Positions 33,614 to 42,838 of a stretch of 64,000 nucleotides of DNA are shown here, in pieces (positions within the stretch are counted from its first letter, which is position 1; every line of letters starts with the position of its first letter). The notes below the pieces were generated by a model. It worked only from the letters and a program-made list of their open reading frames with translations, was not told where the DNA came from and did no database searches. The position numbers and the translations under genes were made by a program. The stretch comes from Nitratiruptor sp. YY09-18. GTDB lineage: Bacteria; Campylobacterota; Campylobacteria; Campylobacterales; Nitratiruptoraceae. The DNA is taken from positions 62,001 through 126,000 of the forward strand of contig NZ_AP023065.1 in the NCBI RefSeq assembly GCF_016593235.1, read 5' to 3'.

Positions 33614-34881
33614 TTGACTATCCTTTCAAGATCATTTCCATAGATTACAGCAAGTTGTGCGAGTGTTTGCCACTTCTGTGCTTTGAGTTGTGCGAGATTT
33701 GCCTGAGCAAAGAAGAGCCCCTCTTCATAGCGAAGATACTCCTCTTCACTGAGACGTCCCACTTTGTATGCAGTTTTTGCATATTTAACGAGTTCTTTTT
33801 GTGAAGCAACTTTTTTCTGGGATGCTTCTATCGCAATTTTAAGTGAAGAGAGTTGAGTGTGCAGACTCTTTGCCTGAGCTTCAAGCTCCTGGCGGGTCTG
33901 GAGGAAGCGGTTGTGCTCTTTGAAATATTTAGCTTTTGCAAGATCGATATCGGTAAATTGCGCTTTTGAGAGAGGGATGACGAGTTTGAGTGTAACATCA
34001 CCATATCCCACATCTACATCTTCTCCATAGAGCACGTCTTTTTGGGCATAGTTTTTGCTCCATTTTCCCTCAAGCAAGAGTTTTGGGAAAAAGGACTCTT
34101 TGGCTATAGAGATATCTTTTTGGGCAGCTTTGAGATTTTTTGCAAGTGGCTTGATAGCAAAGAGTTCACCCTCTTTCAATGATCCAATCTGCTCAATTGG
34201 CTCAATATTTTTTACTTCAATACCAGTGAGTGCACTGATACGCTCTTTGGCAAGAGACTCTTTAATATTGAGATCTTGGAGACTTATTGCAAGATTTGCC
34301 AATGATGTATCGATCTTATCTAGAGCAATTGGTGCAGCACGACCACTATCTACTGCTATTTTGATATCTTGTCGCATCTTCAAAAGAGATCGTTTACGAG
34401 CAAAAAGGGCATTTTTGGTCTCATGTAGAGCCAAAAGATTTGCATAAGCTCCCACGATGATCGCTTCATTTTTATAAAAATTGAGCTTTTTTTTGAGCTT
34501 TGCTGCTTCATATATATATGCAAGTTTCTTTTTGAGGGTAAAGAGTGATTTGACAAAAAGCGGCATACTCCCGCTTATACCTACTCTTTGTATATTTTGT
34601 GCAAATGGGAGAGGCTGATGCTCACTTATACGCCTATTTGCCTCAGGTGGTGGTACTGGGCGCAAATTGGTATCATTGGTGTAGTGCTCATACGTACCAA
34701 AGAGCGCAAAGGATGGATAGAACTGATCAGTTACTTTTTGTTTGCTTAGTTTCGCAATTTTTTGCGCTGCAATATCGATTTGCGTAACGGGCTTGTTCTT
34801 GAGGGCATGCAAAAGTGTATGCAGTTGACTTGCTTGCAGCGATGCAACAAAAATAGCTGCTGTGAGTGCTACTCTTTTCAT
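33610..34881 (-). CDS. TolC-family outer membrane channel protein
   Basis: A 423-residue protein with a signal peptide (MKRVALTAAIFVASLQA) and two repeats of long helices and short strands typical of TolC. Readable parts are FFPKLLLEGKWSKNY, DVTLKLVIPLSKAQF and the second-helix region KTAYKVGRLSEEEYLRYEEGLFFAQANLAQLKAQ. It provides the outer-membrane exit of the RND pump. ATGA overlap with tetR upstream; AAGGAAAGAACA before the ATG. Confidence 0.9.
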   Translation of the reverse strand: MKRVALTAAIFVASLQASQLHTLLHALKNKPVTQIDIAAQKIAKLSKQKVTDQFYPSFALFGTYEHYTNDTNLRPVPPPEANRRISEHQPLPFAQNIQRVGISGSMPLFVKSLFTLKKKLAYIYEAAKLKKKLNFYKNEAIIVGAYANLLALHETKNALFARKRSLLKMRQDIKIAVDSGRAAPIALDKIDTSLANLAISLQDLNIKESLAKERISALTGIEVKNIEPIEQIGSLKEGELFAIKPLAKNLKAAQKDISIAKESFFPKLLLEGKWSKNYAQKDVLYGEDVDVGYGDVTLKLVIPLSKAQFTDIDLAKAKYFKEHNRFLQTRQELEAQAKSLHTQLSSLKIAIEASQKKVASQKELVKYAKTAYKVGRLSEEEYLRYEEGLFFAQANLAQLKAQKWQTLAQLAVIYGNDLERIVK

Positions 34882-35483
34882 TGTTCTTTCCTTATGGCTT
34901 TGATAATCTTTTTGGCAAGAGTTTTTGAAAAATCCTTGATAGTAGGTTCAGGAAGTACCGGGAATCCTTCTACATTGGATGTGACTTTTTCACGAAGTCC
35001 TTGTGTTGTTTGGTGCATAATGAGAGGACTAACTATCATCATTTGTACTACCATAGGGTTTTGCACTTCTATCTCCTCTTTTTCGATACCTTCGTTAAGT
35101 ATTGATGTCAAAATACTCAAAATTTCGGAGAGACTCTTGATAGCATTGTGGCTCATATGTTTGCCGTTATCTGCAAACTCATGGGCCAAAATGGCTGCAA
35201 AGCAGGGATACTCTTGTAAAAATTCGCCGAAGCTCTCTATAAATTGCTTGATTTTTTGCACGGGAGAGCTTGCGTTGATACTTGATTGAATATGCTCTTT
35301 GAGGCCATCGAGGCGAAAGAGCAAAACAGCCTCATACAGATCGTCTTTATCTTTAAAATGGTAATAGATTGCAGCTTTTGAGATGCCTACCTCTTTGGCT
35401 ATAGCATCCAAAGATACACCATTGTAGCCAAACTTTGAGAAGTGGTTTGCTGCCACTTGTAGAAGCTTTTCTCTCTTACTCAT
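34878..35483 (-). CDS. TetR-family transcriptional regulator
   Basis: A 201-residue regulator. The N-terminal helix-turn-helix reads FSKFGYNGVSLDAIAKEVGISKAAIYYHFKDKDDLYEAVL. The C-terminal ligand-binding part is all-helical. I chose ATG at 35483 (MSKREKLLQ), which has AAGGAG; a start at 35498 lies upstream of this site. First gene of the tolC-adaptor-pump operon, so it probably controls it and itself by binding the inverted repeat at 35505-35528. Confidence 0.92.
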   Translation of the reverse strand: MSKREKLLQVAANHFSKFGYNGVSLDAIAKEVGISKAAIYYHFKDKDDLYEAVLLFRLDGLKEHIQSSINASSPVQKIKQFIESFGEFLQEYPCFAAILAHEFADNGKHMSHNAIKSLSEILSILTSILNEGIEKEEIEVQNPMVVQMMIVSPLIMHQTTQGLREKVTSNVEGFPVLPEPTIKDFSKTLAKKIIKAIRKEQ

Positions 35484-35504
35484 GATGCTCCTTACCAACT
35501 GATA

Positions 35505-35528
35505 AGTAAATTATAGCATAAATTTACT
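35505..35528. promoter_or_regulatory. Candidate TetR operator
   Basis: AGTAAATT and AATTTACT are exact reverse complements with an 8-base spacer, 22 bases upstream of the tetR start. Size and place fit a TetR dimer site controlling the efflux operon and perhaps the divergent haem-protein gene. Confidence 0.55.
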
Positions 35529-35537
35529 CGTTTTGGA

Positions 35538-35543
35538 TATAAT
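35538..35543 (+). promoter_or_regulatory. -10 box for the Tll0287-like gene
   Basis: TATAAT in TTGGATATAATAAAT, 29 bases before the ATG at 35572 and 10 bases from the candidate TetR operator. Confidence 0.55.
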
Positions 35544-35571
35544 AAATTATATTTTAATGAAGGAGGGGAAT

Positions 35572-36144
35572 ATGAAAAAGCTATCAATATTAGCACTTAC
35601 TACATCGTTGCTTCTAGCGGTCCAAAGTGCTCCTAAACCACAAAATAATGATTTAGCAGAGGTAATAGCTACAGGACAAAAAGCGAGCCAACTCCTTCTT
35701 AAAACTCTTGGTGGCAATCTTAAAAAACACCTCAAAAAAGGTGGTCCTGCTGATGCATTGGAGTTTTGTGCGATGCGCGCAGCCGAACTAACTGCAAAAG
35801 TGGATAATGAGCTAGGCAAAAATGTAAGCATTAAGCGTGTAACGCTTAAATCGCGCAATCCTGCTAATGAGGCGCAAGGAGACGAGAGGGCAGTCTTGGA
35901 GGCTTTGGAGAAACTCAAACAAAACAGCGTCTTACTACCAAAAGAGCTTGTAGAAAAGACTAAAGATGGTTATAAATATTACAAGCCACTCGTTATCAAT
36001 AAGCCGGTTTGCCTCAAATGCCATGGACAAAATATCGATCCAAAACTTCAAGCAAAAATCAAGAGTATCTACCCAACTGACAAAGCTATAGGCTACAAAA
36101 TGGGAGATCTTCGCGGAGCAATCGTCGTAGAGATTAAAAAATAG
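35572..36144 (+). CDS. Periplasmic c-type haem protein, Tll0287-like (DUF3365)
   Basis: A 190-residue protein with a signal peptide (MKKLSILALTTSLLLAVQS) and a DUF3365/Tll0287-like domain. It carries one CxxCH motif (PVCLKCHGQ) close to the C-terminus and the family's ALEFCAMRAAELTA and RGAIVVEI segments; the first cysteine (EFC) is also typical. It binds one haem and may sense redox state or gas. GGAGGGGAAT precedes the ATG at 35572. Divergent from tetR. Confidence 0.85.
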   Translation: MKKLSILALTTSLLLAVQSAPKPQNNDLAEVIATGQKASQLLLKTLGGNLKKHLKKGGPADALEFCAMRAAELTAKVDNELGKNVSIKRVTLKSRNPANEAQGDERAVLEALEKLKQNSVLLPKELVEKTKDGYKYYKPLVINKPVCLKCHGQNIDPKLQAKIKSIYPTDKAIGYKMGDLRGAIVVEIKK

Positions 36145-36156
36145 TCTCTCACTTCC

Positions 36157-36170
36157 TGGGCTCTTGCCCA
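36157..36170 (+). terminator. Hairpin with TCTT loop
   Basis: TGGGC-TCTT-GCCCA after the Tll0287-like gene, followed by AAAATC rather than a T-run. One of several intergenic hairpins in this window with the same loop. Confidence 0.4.
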
Positions 36171-36231
36171 AAATCAATGCAAGAAAGCAAAAATTTTTCT
36201 ATTCTTTTGAAAAACTCTCAAAGGATCATCT

Positions 36232-37428
36232 ATGCAGTTTTCAGCAGCCAAACCATCTAAATTAGGATACTTTTTCTCTCAACCTCACCAACCCTTTTTC
36301 CTCTTAGGCATGATCGATGCAGTGATTTTCATGCTACTCTTTTTACTCTCCTATCGTGGAGTCATAGCAGTTGATGCAAAATTTTTGCATAGCTACTCGA
36401 TGATTTTTTTGGTCTTTACAAATTTCTTCTATGGATTTTTATACACTACTTTTCCACGCTTTTCTGGGACTGCACCAATTGAGCAGCGATTTTATATAGT
36501 CGTTTTTTTCATGCAGGTTTTAGCAACTTTGAGCTTTTTGATTTCACTTCTTTTCCTTCCGGCCTTTTATGCTGCAGTACTCTTTGTAGCTATCGGGTTT
36601 GCTTTGACTCTGCGTAAATTTTATGGAATATATAGAGTTTGCCAGCTACCAAAGAGAGATCAATACTGGATTATTGTGGCTCTGGGAGTTGGAGCAATGA
36701 GCAATATTCTCTTTTTGCTGTCGCAAATACCCTGTAGATGCAATAGCACAGCTTTTTACACTACAGCTATTAACTTTGGAGTCTATCTCTATATGATTTT
36801 TCTTGCTTTTGTTGTAGCTTTGCGAATGGTGCCCTTTTTTAGTCATGTAATGCAATGGAAGAGAAATCCCTATCTTCATCTTGAGATTTTTGTGCTTTTT
36901 TTGCTCCACTCTTTTTTGCAGGGGCTTTTTCCAGCGGGAGTATTTATAGTAGATTTCATAGCTGGAGTTTTAATAGCATGGGAACTTAAAAAAATTGCTT
37001 TACCATTTCCAAATAGTGAACCATTGCTTTGGATTTTGCATATTGCTCTATTTTGGCTTGCTGGTGGACTGATTGTAGGAAGTATAGTGGAAGCTTTTGA
37101 GTATATATATGGTTTTTATAGTTTTGCATTGCCGCTGCATTTTTTGGTCCTTGGATTTTTGATGACAATTCTCATAGGATTTGGAACGAGAGTAACTTTA
37201 GGGCATAGTGGAAATCTGCTTCGGGTCGATAAAGGAACAGTTTGGATATTTTACTTTACTCAGATAGTGGTTTTGGGACGAATTCTTTTTAGTCTCTTTG
37301 CTTCTGGGGGCAAAATATATCCATTTTTTGATATCAGTGCAACGCTTTTTATTGCTCTTTTTGTCTGGTGGAGTGCCAAATATTTCAAGATTTTAGCTTT
37401 TGGAGAAAAACTAGGTAGAGTTGAGTAG
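36232..37428 (+). CDS. NnrS-family haem-copper membrane protein
   Basis: A 398-residue polytopic membrane protein with about twelve helices. The N-terminus (PHQPFFLLGMIDAVIF), HSYSMIFLVFTNFFYGFLYTTFPRF and the C-terminal GFGTRVTLGHSGN are the NnrS signatures. NnrS helps cells resist nitric oxide and nitrosative stress and binds haem and copper. AAAGGATCATCT precedes the ATG. Its place after a periplasmic haem protein fits a nitrate-reducing lifestyle. Confidence 0.9.
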   Translation: MQFSAAKPSKLGYFFSQPHQPFFLLGMIDAVIFMLLFLLSYRGVIAVDAKFLHSYSMIFLVFTNFFYGFLYTTFPRFSGTAPIEQRFYIVVFFMQVLATLSFLISLLFLPAFYAAVLFVAIGFALTLRKFYGIYRVCQLPKRDQYWIIVALGVGAMSNILFLLSQIPCRCNSTAFYTTAINFGVYLYMIFLAFVVALRMVPFFSHVMQWKRNPYLHLEIFVLFLLHSFLQGLFPAGVFIVDFIAGVLIAWELKKIALPFPNSEPLLWILHIALFWLAGGLIVGSIVEAFEYIYGFYSFALPLHFLVLGFLMTILIGFGTRVTLGHSGNLLRVDKGTVWIFYFTQIVVLGRILFSLFASGGKIYPFFDISATLFIALFVWWSAKYFKILAFGEKLGRVE

Positions 37429-37438
37429 AGGAGTTTTC

Positions 37439-37900
37439 ATGGGAGCACGGGGCATTTTAGAACATTATACATATGAAGATTATAAACTATGGGAAGGCGA
37501 TTGGGAACTCATTGGTGGAGTAGCCTATGCGATGGCACCATCTCCAGTGAAACGCTATCAGAATTTGAATGTAAAAATCGTTACACAATTGGAAGAAGCG
37601 TTTGAAAATTGTCCAGAATGCGAAGTATTGGTAGAAGAAGATTACAAGATTGCAGAAGATACAGTTGTGTGCCAAAATATTGCAGTGGTATGTGATGATG
37701 AGAATGAAAACTACATAGCAAAAGCTCCACTTATAGTCGTAGAGATAATCTCTCCTAAAACTGCACGACGTGATGAGGTAATAAAATTTTCTCTCTACGA
37801 AAAAGAGGGAGACTCTTCTCACGAAACTTATGAGTTTACCAAGAGCAAGTGCCCTGCAAAAATAGATTTTGCAAGGGTGTTTAAAAAATATAGAAAATAG
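37439..37900 (+). CDS. Uma2-family (DUF820) endonuclease-like protein, internally deleted
   Basis: A 153-residue remnant-like member of the Uma2 family (PD-(D/E)XK fold), which normally has about 185-190 residues. The first two-thirds are typical: YTYEDYKLWEGDWELIGG, EVLVEEDYKIAEDTVVCQN and LIVVEIISPKTARRDEVIKF. Two defects are visible. The catalytic PD is changed to QN (CQNIAVVCDD). After LYEKEG the text jumps straight to a C-terminus (KCPAKIDFARVF), so about 30-40 residues, including the usual VxxYWIVDP strand, seem deleted in frame. Starts at ATG 37439, with GAGGAG upstream. Probably inactive. Confidence 0.65.
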   Translation: MGARGILEHYTYEDYKLWEGDWELIGGVAYAMAPSPVKRYQNLNVKIVTQLEEAFENCPECEVLVEEDYKIAEDTVVCQNIAVVCDDENENYIAKAPLIVVEIISPKTARRDEVIKFSLYEKEGDSSHETYEFTKSKCPAKIDFARVFKKYRK

Positions 37901-37901
37901 C

Positions 37902-38528
37902 ATGCAAACTCTCACTTTTCAAAACCAAAAAATAACTCCTTGTAAAATTGTTTGTGTCGGCAGAAACTATGTAGAGCATATCCATGAGCTTGGTAATGAG
38001 ATCCCCGATGAGCCGGTCTACTTTATCAAGCCAAATTCATCAATTGGCTCACATCTCATTGCCCAGGAGGGACTGCACTATGAAGGAGAGATGAGCTTTT
38101 TAATCCAAAATAGAAAAATTGCTGGTGTTGGTTTTGGGCTTGATCTGACCCGCCGTGACATTCAAAGCAGGCTCAAGGCAAAGGGGCTTCCTTGGGAGAG
38201 GGCAAAAGCTTTCAAAGGCGCTGCACTTTTTAGTGAGTTTGTATATATTGATGATTGGAGTGATTTGGAACTTCGCCTTTATAAAAATGGAGAACTTGTA
38301 CAGCAAGGTTCAGTAAAGCAGATGATTTACAAACCAGATTTTTTAGTAGAAGATATAGAGCGTATTTTTGGACTTGATGATGGAGATATCATAATGAGTG
38401 GTACACCAAAAGGGGTTGGAGAGGTGAGCGCAGGAGATAGATTCAAAGGTAAAATTTATCAAGATGGCAAGCAGCTTGTGAGTGTCGAATTTATAGCAAA
38501 TGCTGCAGATAGAAATCTACTTCTTTGA
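37902..38528 (+). CDS. Fumarylacetoacetate hydrolase-family protein (FAHD1-like)
   Basis: A 208-residue enzyme of the FAH family. CVGRNYVEHIHELGNEIPDEPVYFIKP at the N-terminus, YEGEMSFLI with metal-binding glutamates, and LPWERAKAFKGAA and GDIIMSGTPKGVGEVSAGD later match FAHD1-type acylpyruvase/oxaloacetate decarboxylases. It cleaves or decarboxylates small beta-keto acids with Mg2+. Start at ATG 37902 fits the family; no strong ribosome-binding site is visible. Its 3' end overlaps the convergent PAS-sensor gene by 38 bases. Confidence 0.85.
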   Translation: MQTLTFQNQKITPCKIVCVGRNYVEHIHELGNEIPDEPVYFIKPNSSIGSHLIAQEGLHYEGEMSFLIQNRKIAGVGFGLDLTRRDIQSRLKAKGLPWERAKAFKGAALFSEFVYIDDWSDLELRLYKNGELVQQGSVKQMIYKPDFLVEDIERIFGLDDGDIIMSGTPKGVGEVSAGDRFKGKIYQDGKQLVSVEFIANAADRNLLL

Positions 38529-39816
38529 CATTTTTGGCAATATCAGTGCTATATTTGTGTGCAGTCTTGATAGAAGGTGAGAGTTCTTCGAGGGTTTTTG
38601 TGGTACTTTCTACAAGATTTTGTACTTGCTGAAAAATGATATTAAATTTAATATCCTCTAACTTTGAAGCCTCTATGAGGCCATTGATCTGGATATAGTG
38701 GAGCTCTTTTATGAGGCGTTGAATCTTGTTGACGATGTGGAGGGTCTCTTCTATATGCTCTTTGAGGATATTTGATTGTGTGGAGACCTCTTGGGTAGAT
38801 GCTTTTAAAACTTTTACAAAGTCTTCAAGTTTGTCGATGCACTCTCCTTCACTGCAGCTTTGATAATCTATCGTCTCTTTGAGGTAGTAAAGAATGGCAA
38901 ATATCTCGATATTGAGTGAGAGGAGGTGCAAAATCGTACTCTTGATATGGTGATAGAGCTTTTTGGTGATTTTGCGTAGTGTCAGCGTATATGTACCAAT
39001 CTCCTCTGCATCTTTTTTTATCTGACTTGAAACAACTGCAAAAGATGCACCAATAGAGCCAAGCTTGTGACTTTCAACTGAGGAGTTGAGAGCAATGAGT
39101 GAGAGGCTATCGGTGATTTCAAATATCTTTTGGAATTTCTCTTCAAGTTCGCTCTCTAGATCAATAAAAAAGTAGAGACGGTTTTTGAGAGCACCATAAA
39201 TATACTCCACAACTTTTGCCATGTCATAGATGTGATTGAGGCGGGGAATATTTGCAAGATGTTTCGGATCAATGGTGATCTGAAAATGTTTCTCTTTTGA
39301 GCGAAACTCTTCAAGCAAAGCTTCAATCATAAAATCTTCATAATTTACAAAGCCTTGCTCTTGGATCATTTGTGCTAGCACCTTTTTTGAGTCCTCAAGT
39401 CCTTCTTGCTCCTCGATTTTTTTGAGATTTTTGTAGAGTTTTTGTGCGATTGCAAAGAGTTTAGTAGTTGGTTTGATACGTACAGAGAGATAACCTCTCT
39501 TTTTGCCTTCATCAAAGATTGGAAATACTATAGCAAATACCCAGTAGTAGCTCCCATCTTTTGCCAGATTCTTCACGTAACCTGCAAAGGGCTTATTATG
39601 CTTTATAAAATCCCACAGATAGTAAAAGACAGCTTTAGGCATATCAGGATGGCGGATGATGTTGTGGGGTTTGCCTTTGAGTTCTTTATGGGAGTATTTA
39701 GCAATATCATAAAAGACTCTGTTTCCGTATATAATCTTGCTGGATAAATCTGTTTTGGAAAAGAAAACATCTTCTATGTTAAAGTGCGATTCGAGATCTA
39801 TTGGATTTGGGCGCAT
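38491..39816 (-). CDS. Aer-type PAS sensor with a divergent MCP-like C-terminus
   Basis: A 441-residue cytosolic protein. Residues 15-115 form an Aer-type PAS domain (IIRHPDMPKAVFYYLWDFI, KDGSYYWVFAIVFPIFD), which in homologues binds FAD or haem to sense redox state. A long helical middle follows. Around residues 250-285, SLIALNSSVESHKLGSIGASFAVVSSQI has the pattern of the chemoreceptor tip (LxALNAAIEAARAGxxGxGFAVVAxE) but with several changes. There are no membrane helices. I infer a soluble, diverged chemoreceptor. It starts one base after the rsgA stop. Confidence 0.75.
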   Translation of the reverse strand: MRPNPIDLESHFNIEDVFFSKTDLSSKIIYGNRVFYDIAKYSHKELKGKPHNIIRHPDMPKAVFYYLWDFIKHNKPFAGYVKNLAKDGSYYWVFAIVFPIFDEGKKRGYLSVRIKPTTKLFAIAQKLYKNLKKIEEQEGLEDSKKVLAQMIQEQGFVNYEDFMIEALLEEFRSKEKHFQITIDPKHLANIPRLNHIYDMAKVVEYIYGALKNRLYFFIDLESELEEKFQKIFEITDSLSLIALNSSVESHKLGSIGASFAVVSSQIKKDAEEIGTYTLTLRKITKKLYHHIKSTILHLLSLNIEIFAILYYLKETIDYQSCSEGECIDKLEDFVKVLKASTQEVSTQSNILKEHIEETLHIVNKIQRLIKELHYIQINGLIEASKLEDIKFNIIFQQVQNLVESTTKTLEELSPSIKTAHKYSTDIAKNVKEVDFYLQHLL

Positions 39817-39817
39817 C

Positions 39818-40705
39818 TTATTCCCTTGACTCTTTACATACAGTATCGAGCTTTTCCCAAAAAAATTGCATGATTTTGAGATAGTTTTTGAATCGAGAGC
39901 AGCTGATCTCTCCTCTCATGACTGCTTCTTGCACAGCACAGCCTGGCTCATTTGTATGGGTACAGTCAGAATATTTACACCTATAGCGCAAAAACTCTCG
40001 AAAGTAGCGGTGCACTTCTCGTTTATCCATAAAGTATGTGGCTTCTACTTTACTAAAACCGGGCGTATCGGCAATGAAAGAGTTTTTATCTGCAGGATAG
40101 AGTGTGACTGCAGTCGTAGTGTGGCGTCCCCGCCCAAGTTTTTCACTGACTTCTCCAATTTTGAGCTCGATACCCAAAAGCTTTGAGAGAAGTGTTGATT
40201 TTCCCGCACCACTGGGACCCGCTACTATCGTTATATTTCCTTGGATATAATGCTTGATCTTTTGGAGGTTTTCCTCTTGGAGAGCACTGAGTGTTACAAC
40301 CTCATAGCCAATACTTTCATAAAGCTTTTTCCATCTATTTACCTCTTGCGGGTCTGCCAGGTCTACTTTATTGAAGATTATTACAGGTGTGATACCTATA
40401 TATTCATAGACTGCCAAGAAATTATCTAAGAGGTAGCTATCAAAGTTGGGACTCTTCATAGCCATAACTACAAGGACACTATCTACATTGGCTACAGGAG
40501 GGCGCACCAAGAGGTTTTTGCGTGGAGCAATCTTTTCGATGACAAACTGCTCACCTACAATTTCTCCTTGTACATAGTCTCCGGCGTAGAGTTTGTGCTT
40601 TTTGATCTTTTTACGCAGGATAGAAGGGTAGGTAGCAAGAGAATCTAGGAGTGTAACCCTGCTCGCAGCAGCACTGCGATAGGTTACAAGACCTTTAACA
40701 CTCAT
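39818..40705 (-). CDS. rsgA: Ribosome small-subunit biogenesis GTPase RsgA
   Basis: A 295-residue circularly permuted GTPase (order G4-G1-G3). NKVDL (G4) precedes [14 protein letters not shown] (G1), and DTPGF (G3) follows; the [13 protein letters not shown] switch region is present. The C-terminal zinc knuckle is [17 protein letters not shown] with a later SCSRF. It checks late maturation of the 30S subunit. Overlaps the ilvD 3' end by 11 bases. Confidence 0.94.
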   Translation of the reverse strand: MSVKGLVTYRSAAASRVTLLDSLATYPSILRKKIKKHKLYAGDYVQGEIVGEQFVIEKIAPRKNLLVRPPVANVDSVLVVMAMKSPNFDSYLLDNFLAVYEYIGITPVIIFNKVDLADPQEVNRWKKLYESIGYEVVTLSALQEENLQKIKHYIQGNITIVAGPSGAGKSTLLSKLLGIELKIGEVSEKLGRGRHTTTAVTLYPADKNSFIADTPGFSKVEATYFMDKREVHRYFREFLRYRCKYSDCTHTNEPGCAVQEAVMRGEISCSRFKNYLKIMQFFWEKLDTVCKESRE

Positions 40706-42389
40706 CTTTTAAGACTGCTCCGTGAGCAGCATTTGTCACAAGTGCTCTATATTGGCGCAGCCATCTTCCTTTGATATCTTTGACTTTTGGCTTGAAATTT
40801 TTGCGGCGCTCTTCAAGCTCTTCGTCGCTTAGCTTCACTTCCAGAGTATAAGTATCTACATTGATATAGATCTCATCGCCATCTTGCAAGAGTCCTATGA
40901 CTCCACCTTCTGCTGCTTCTGGGCTCACGTGTCCAATACTTGCTCCTCTTGTAGCACCACTAAAGCGGCCATCGGTAATGAGAGCTACTTTGTCACCAAG
41001 ATTCATACCGGCTATGAGGCTTGTGGGAGCGAGCATCTCCTGCATTCCAGGACCACCTTTTGGTCCTTCATAACGAATGACTACTACATGTCCAGGTTTT
41101 ACTTTGCCTGCCAAAATACCGTCAATCGCCTCTTGTTGGCTATCGAAGCAGATAGCATGTCCTGTAAATTCTCGCATGTTTGGATCAATTCCGGCAGTTT
41201 TGACTACAGCACCTTCACGTGCAAGATTTCCAAAAAGAATCGCTAATCCCCCAACTTCACTATAAGGATTTTCTATTGGATGTATGACGGAAGTATCAAT
41301 TACTTTGGCATCTTTGATACGATCGCCTATAGTACCACCCTCTATAACTGGATTATCGAGATAAAGGACTGTATCGCTGCGTTTGCTTGCTTCTTTCATA
41401 ACTGCACTCACTCCGCCAGCTTTGTGAATATCTTCCATATGGACAGTTTGCAAACTTGGAGAGATTTTTGCGATATGTGCAACATGCTTGCTGATCTCGT
41501 TAAGTTTTGCTAGATCAAATTTTACACCTGCTTCATAAGCTATTGCCATCATATGGAGAATGGTATTGGTACTTCCACCCATTGCCATATCCACTACAAA
41601 GGCGTTATGGATAGCTTTTTCGTTGAGGATGTTGCGGATGCGATACTTATCGGTAAGTCGCTCGTCTTTGGCTATTTCGCAGATACGTCTCGCTGCTTGA
41701 CGCAAAAGCTCCTCACGTTCTGGTGTGAGAGCAAGAATTGTACCGTTGCCTTTGAGAGCGATGCCCATAGCTTCCATAAGTGTATTCATGGAGTTTGCTG
41801 TAAACATACCTGAGCAGCTTCCTCCACTCGGACACGCTTCACACTCTATCTCATAGAGCTGCTCTTCACTCATCTCTCCTTGCGCTACTTGTCCAACTGC
41901 CTCAAATGCAGTTGCTAGATCTATTGGAGTACCATCTTTGAGATGTCCAGCTTTCATTGGTCCACCGCTGACAAATACAGTCGGGACATTGACTCTCAAG
42001 GCACCCATAATCATACCCGGAGTGATTTTGTCACAGTTGGGAATACAGATGAGTGCGTCAAGCTTGTGGGCATTCATGACAGTTTCTATAGAGTTTGCAA
42101 TGATTTCACGGCTAGGCAGAGAGTAGAGCATCCCATCGTGCCCCATAGCTATCCCATCATCGACGCCGATTGTGTTAAATTCAAAAGGAACACATCCATT
42201 TTTGCGTATTTCATCTTTAATAATTTCGGCATATTTATTGAGAAAGAAGTGACCAGGAATAATTTCGATAAAAGAGTTTGCAACACCAATAAAGGGTTTG
42301 TCAAAATCTTCATCTTTGAGACCTACTGCACGAAGCAAGCTTCTGTGAGGAGCACGTTGGAACCCCTTTTTTATTTCATCGCTACGCAT
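40695..42389 (-). CDS. ilvD: Dihydroxy-acid dehydratase
   Basis: A 564-residue iron-sulfur enzyme of branched-chain amino acid synthesis. Cluster and Mg2+ ligands lie in [16 protein letters not shown] and [33 protein letters not shown] and [21 protein letters not shown] complete the signature. Length and start ([19 protein letters not shown]) are normal. Transcribed from a minus-strand TATAAT 26-31 bases upstream, divergent from the tRNA cluster. Confidence 0.96.
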   Translation of the reverse strand: MRSDEIKKGFQRAPHRSLLRAVGLKDEDFDKPFIGVANSFIEIIPGHFFLNKYAEIIKDEIRKNGCVPFEFNTIGVDDGIAMGHDGMLYSLPSREIIANSIETVMNAHKLDALICIPNCDKITPGMIMGALRVNVPTVFVSGGPMKAGHLKDGTPIDLATAFEAVGQVAQGEMSEEQLYEIECEACPSGGSCSGMFTANSMNTLMEAMGIALKGNGTILALTPEREELLRQAARRICEIAKDERLTDKYRIRNILNEKAIHNAFVVDMAMGGSTNTILHMMAIAYEAGVKFDLAKLNEISKHVAHIAKISPSLQTVHMEDIHKAGGVSAVMKEASKRSDTVLYLDNPVIEGGTIGDRIKDAKVIDTSVIHPIENPYSEVGGLAILFGNLAREGAVVKTAGIDPNMREFTGHAICFDSQQEAIDGILAGKVKPGHVVVIRYEGPKGGPGMQEMLAPTSLIAGMNLGDKVALITDGRFSGATRGASIGHVSPEAAEGGVIGLLQDGDEIYINVDTYTLEVKLSDEELEERRKNFKPKVKDIKGRWLRQYRALVTNAAHGAVLKDEC

Positions 42390-42414
42390 ATTTTCTCCTG
42401 CATTGGTTTTTGTA

Positions 42415-42420
42415 ATTATA
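42415..42420 (-). promoter_or_regulatory. -10 box for ilvD
   Basis: The complement reads GGTATAATTAC, about 26 bases before the ilvD start codon. Confidence 0.6.
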
Positions 42421-42452
42421 CCCTAGATATTTACAAAGCTTACTTTTTTGGT

Positions 42453-42458
42453 TATAAT
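42453..42458 (+). promoter_or_regulatory. -10 box for the tRNA cluster
   Basis: TATAAT in TTGGTTATAATTTC, 16 bases before the 5' end of tRNA-Gly. It may drive all five tRNAs. Confidence 0.65.
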
Positions 42459-42473
42459 TTCATTCCAAGTTGC

Positions 42474-42549
<76 letters not shown>

Positions 42550-42648
42550 TAAAAGAGAGATTTTTTCCCTACGATATTTTCGTAATGAAAATCAAAGCAT
42601 AAATTTCTGTTAGCTAGGTTGATAATATAAAAACTTAGCCATTTCTAG

Positions 42649-42735
42649 CCCGGGTGGCGGAATTGGTAGACGCAAGGGACTTAAAATCCCTCGGAGGTTT
42701 TCTCCGTGCCGGTTCAAGTCCGGCCTCGGGCACCA
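42649..42735 (+). tRNA. tRNA-Leu (TAA)
   Basis: An 87-nt tRNA with a long variable arm (CTCGGAGGTTTTCTCCGTG). The acceptor stem is GCCCGGG, the anticodon loop CTTAAAA gives TAA, and CCA is encoded. 99 bases after tRNA-Gly; the gap contains GATAATATAA, which could be a further -10 box. Confidence 0.97.
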
Positions 42736-42747
42736 CTGCTCATTTAT

Positions 42748-42822
42748 GGCGCCATAGCCAAGTGGCTAAGGCAGGAGCCTGCAAAGCTCTGATCCCCGGT
42801 TCGAATCCGGGTGGCGCCTCCA
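42748..42822 (+). tRNA. tRNA-Cys (GCA)
   Basis: A 75-nt cloverleaf; acceptor stem GGCGCCA pairs with TGGCGCC, anticodon GCA in GCCTGCAAAGC, CCA encoded. Twelve bases after tRNA-Leu. Confidence 0.97.
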
Positions 42823-42838
42823 CATGATAGCTACCTCT

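Noticed and set aside
17803-35483. Calling the one-strand run a genomic island
   Set aside because: No integrase, transposase, tRNA-linked attachment site or direct repeats were seen at the borders.
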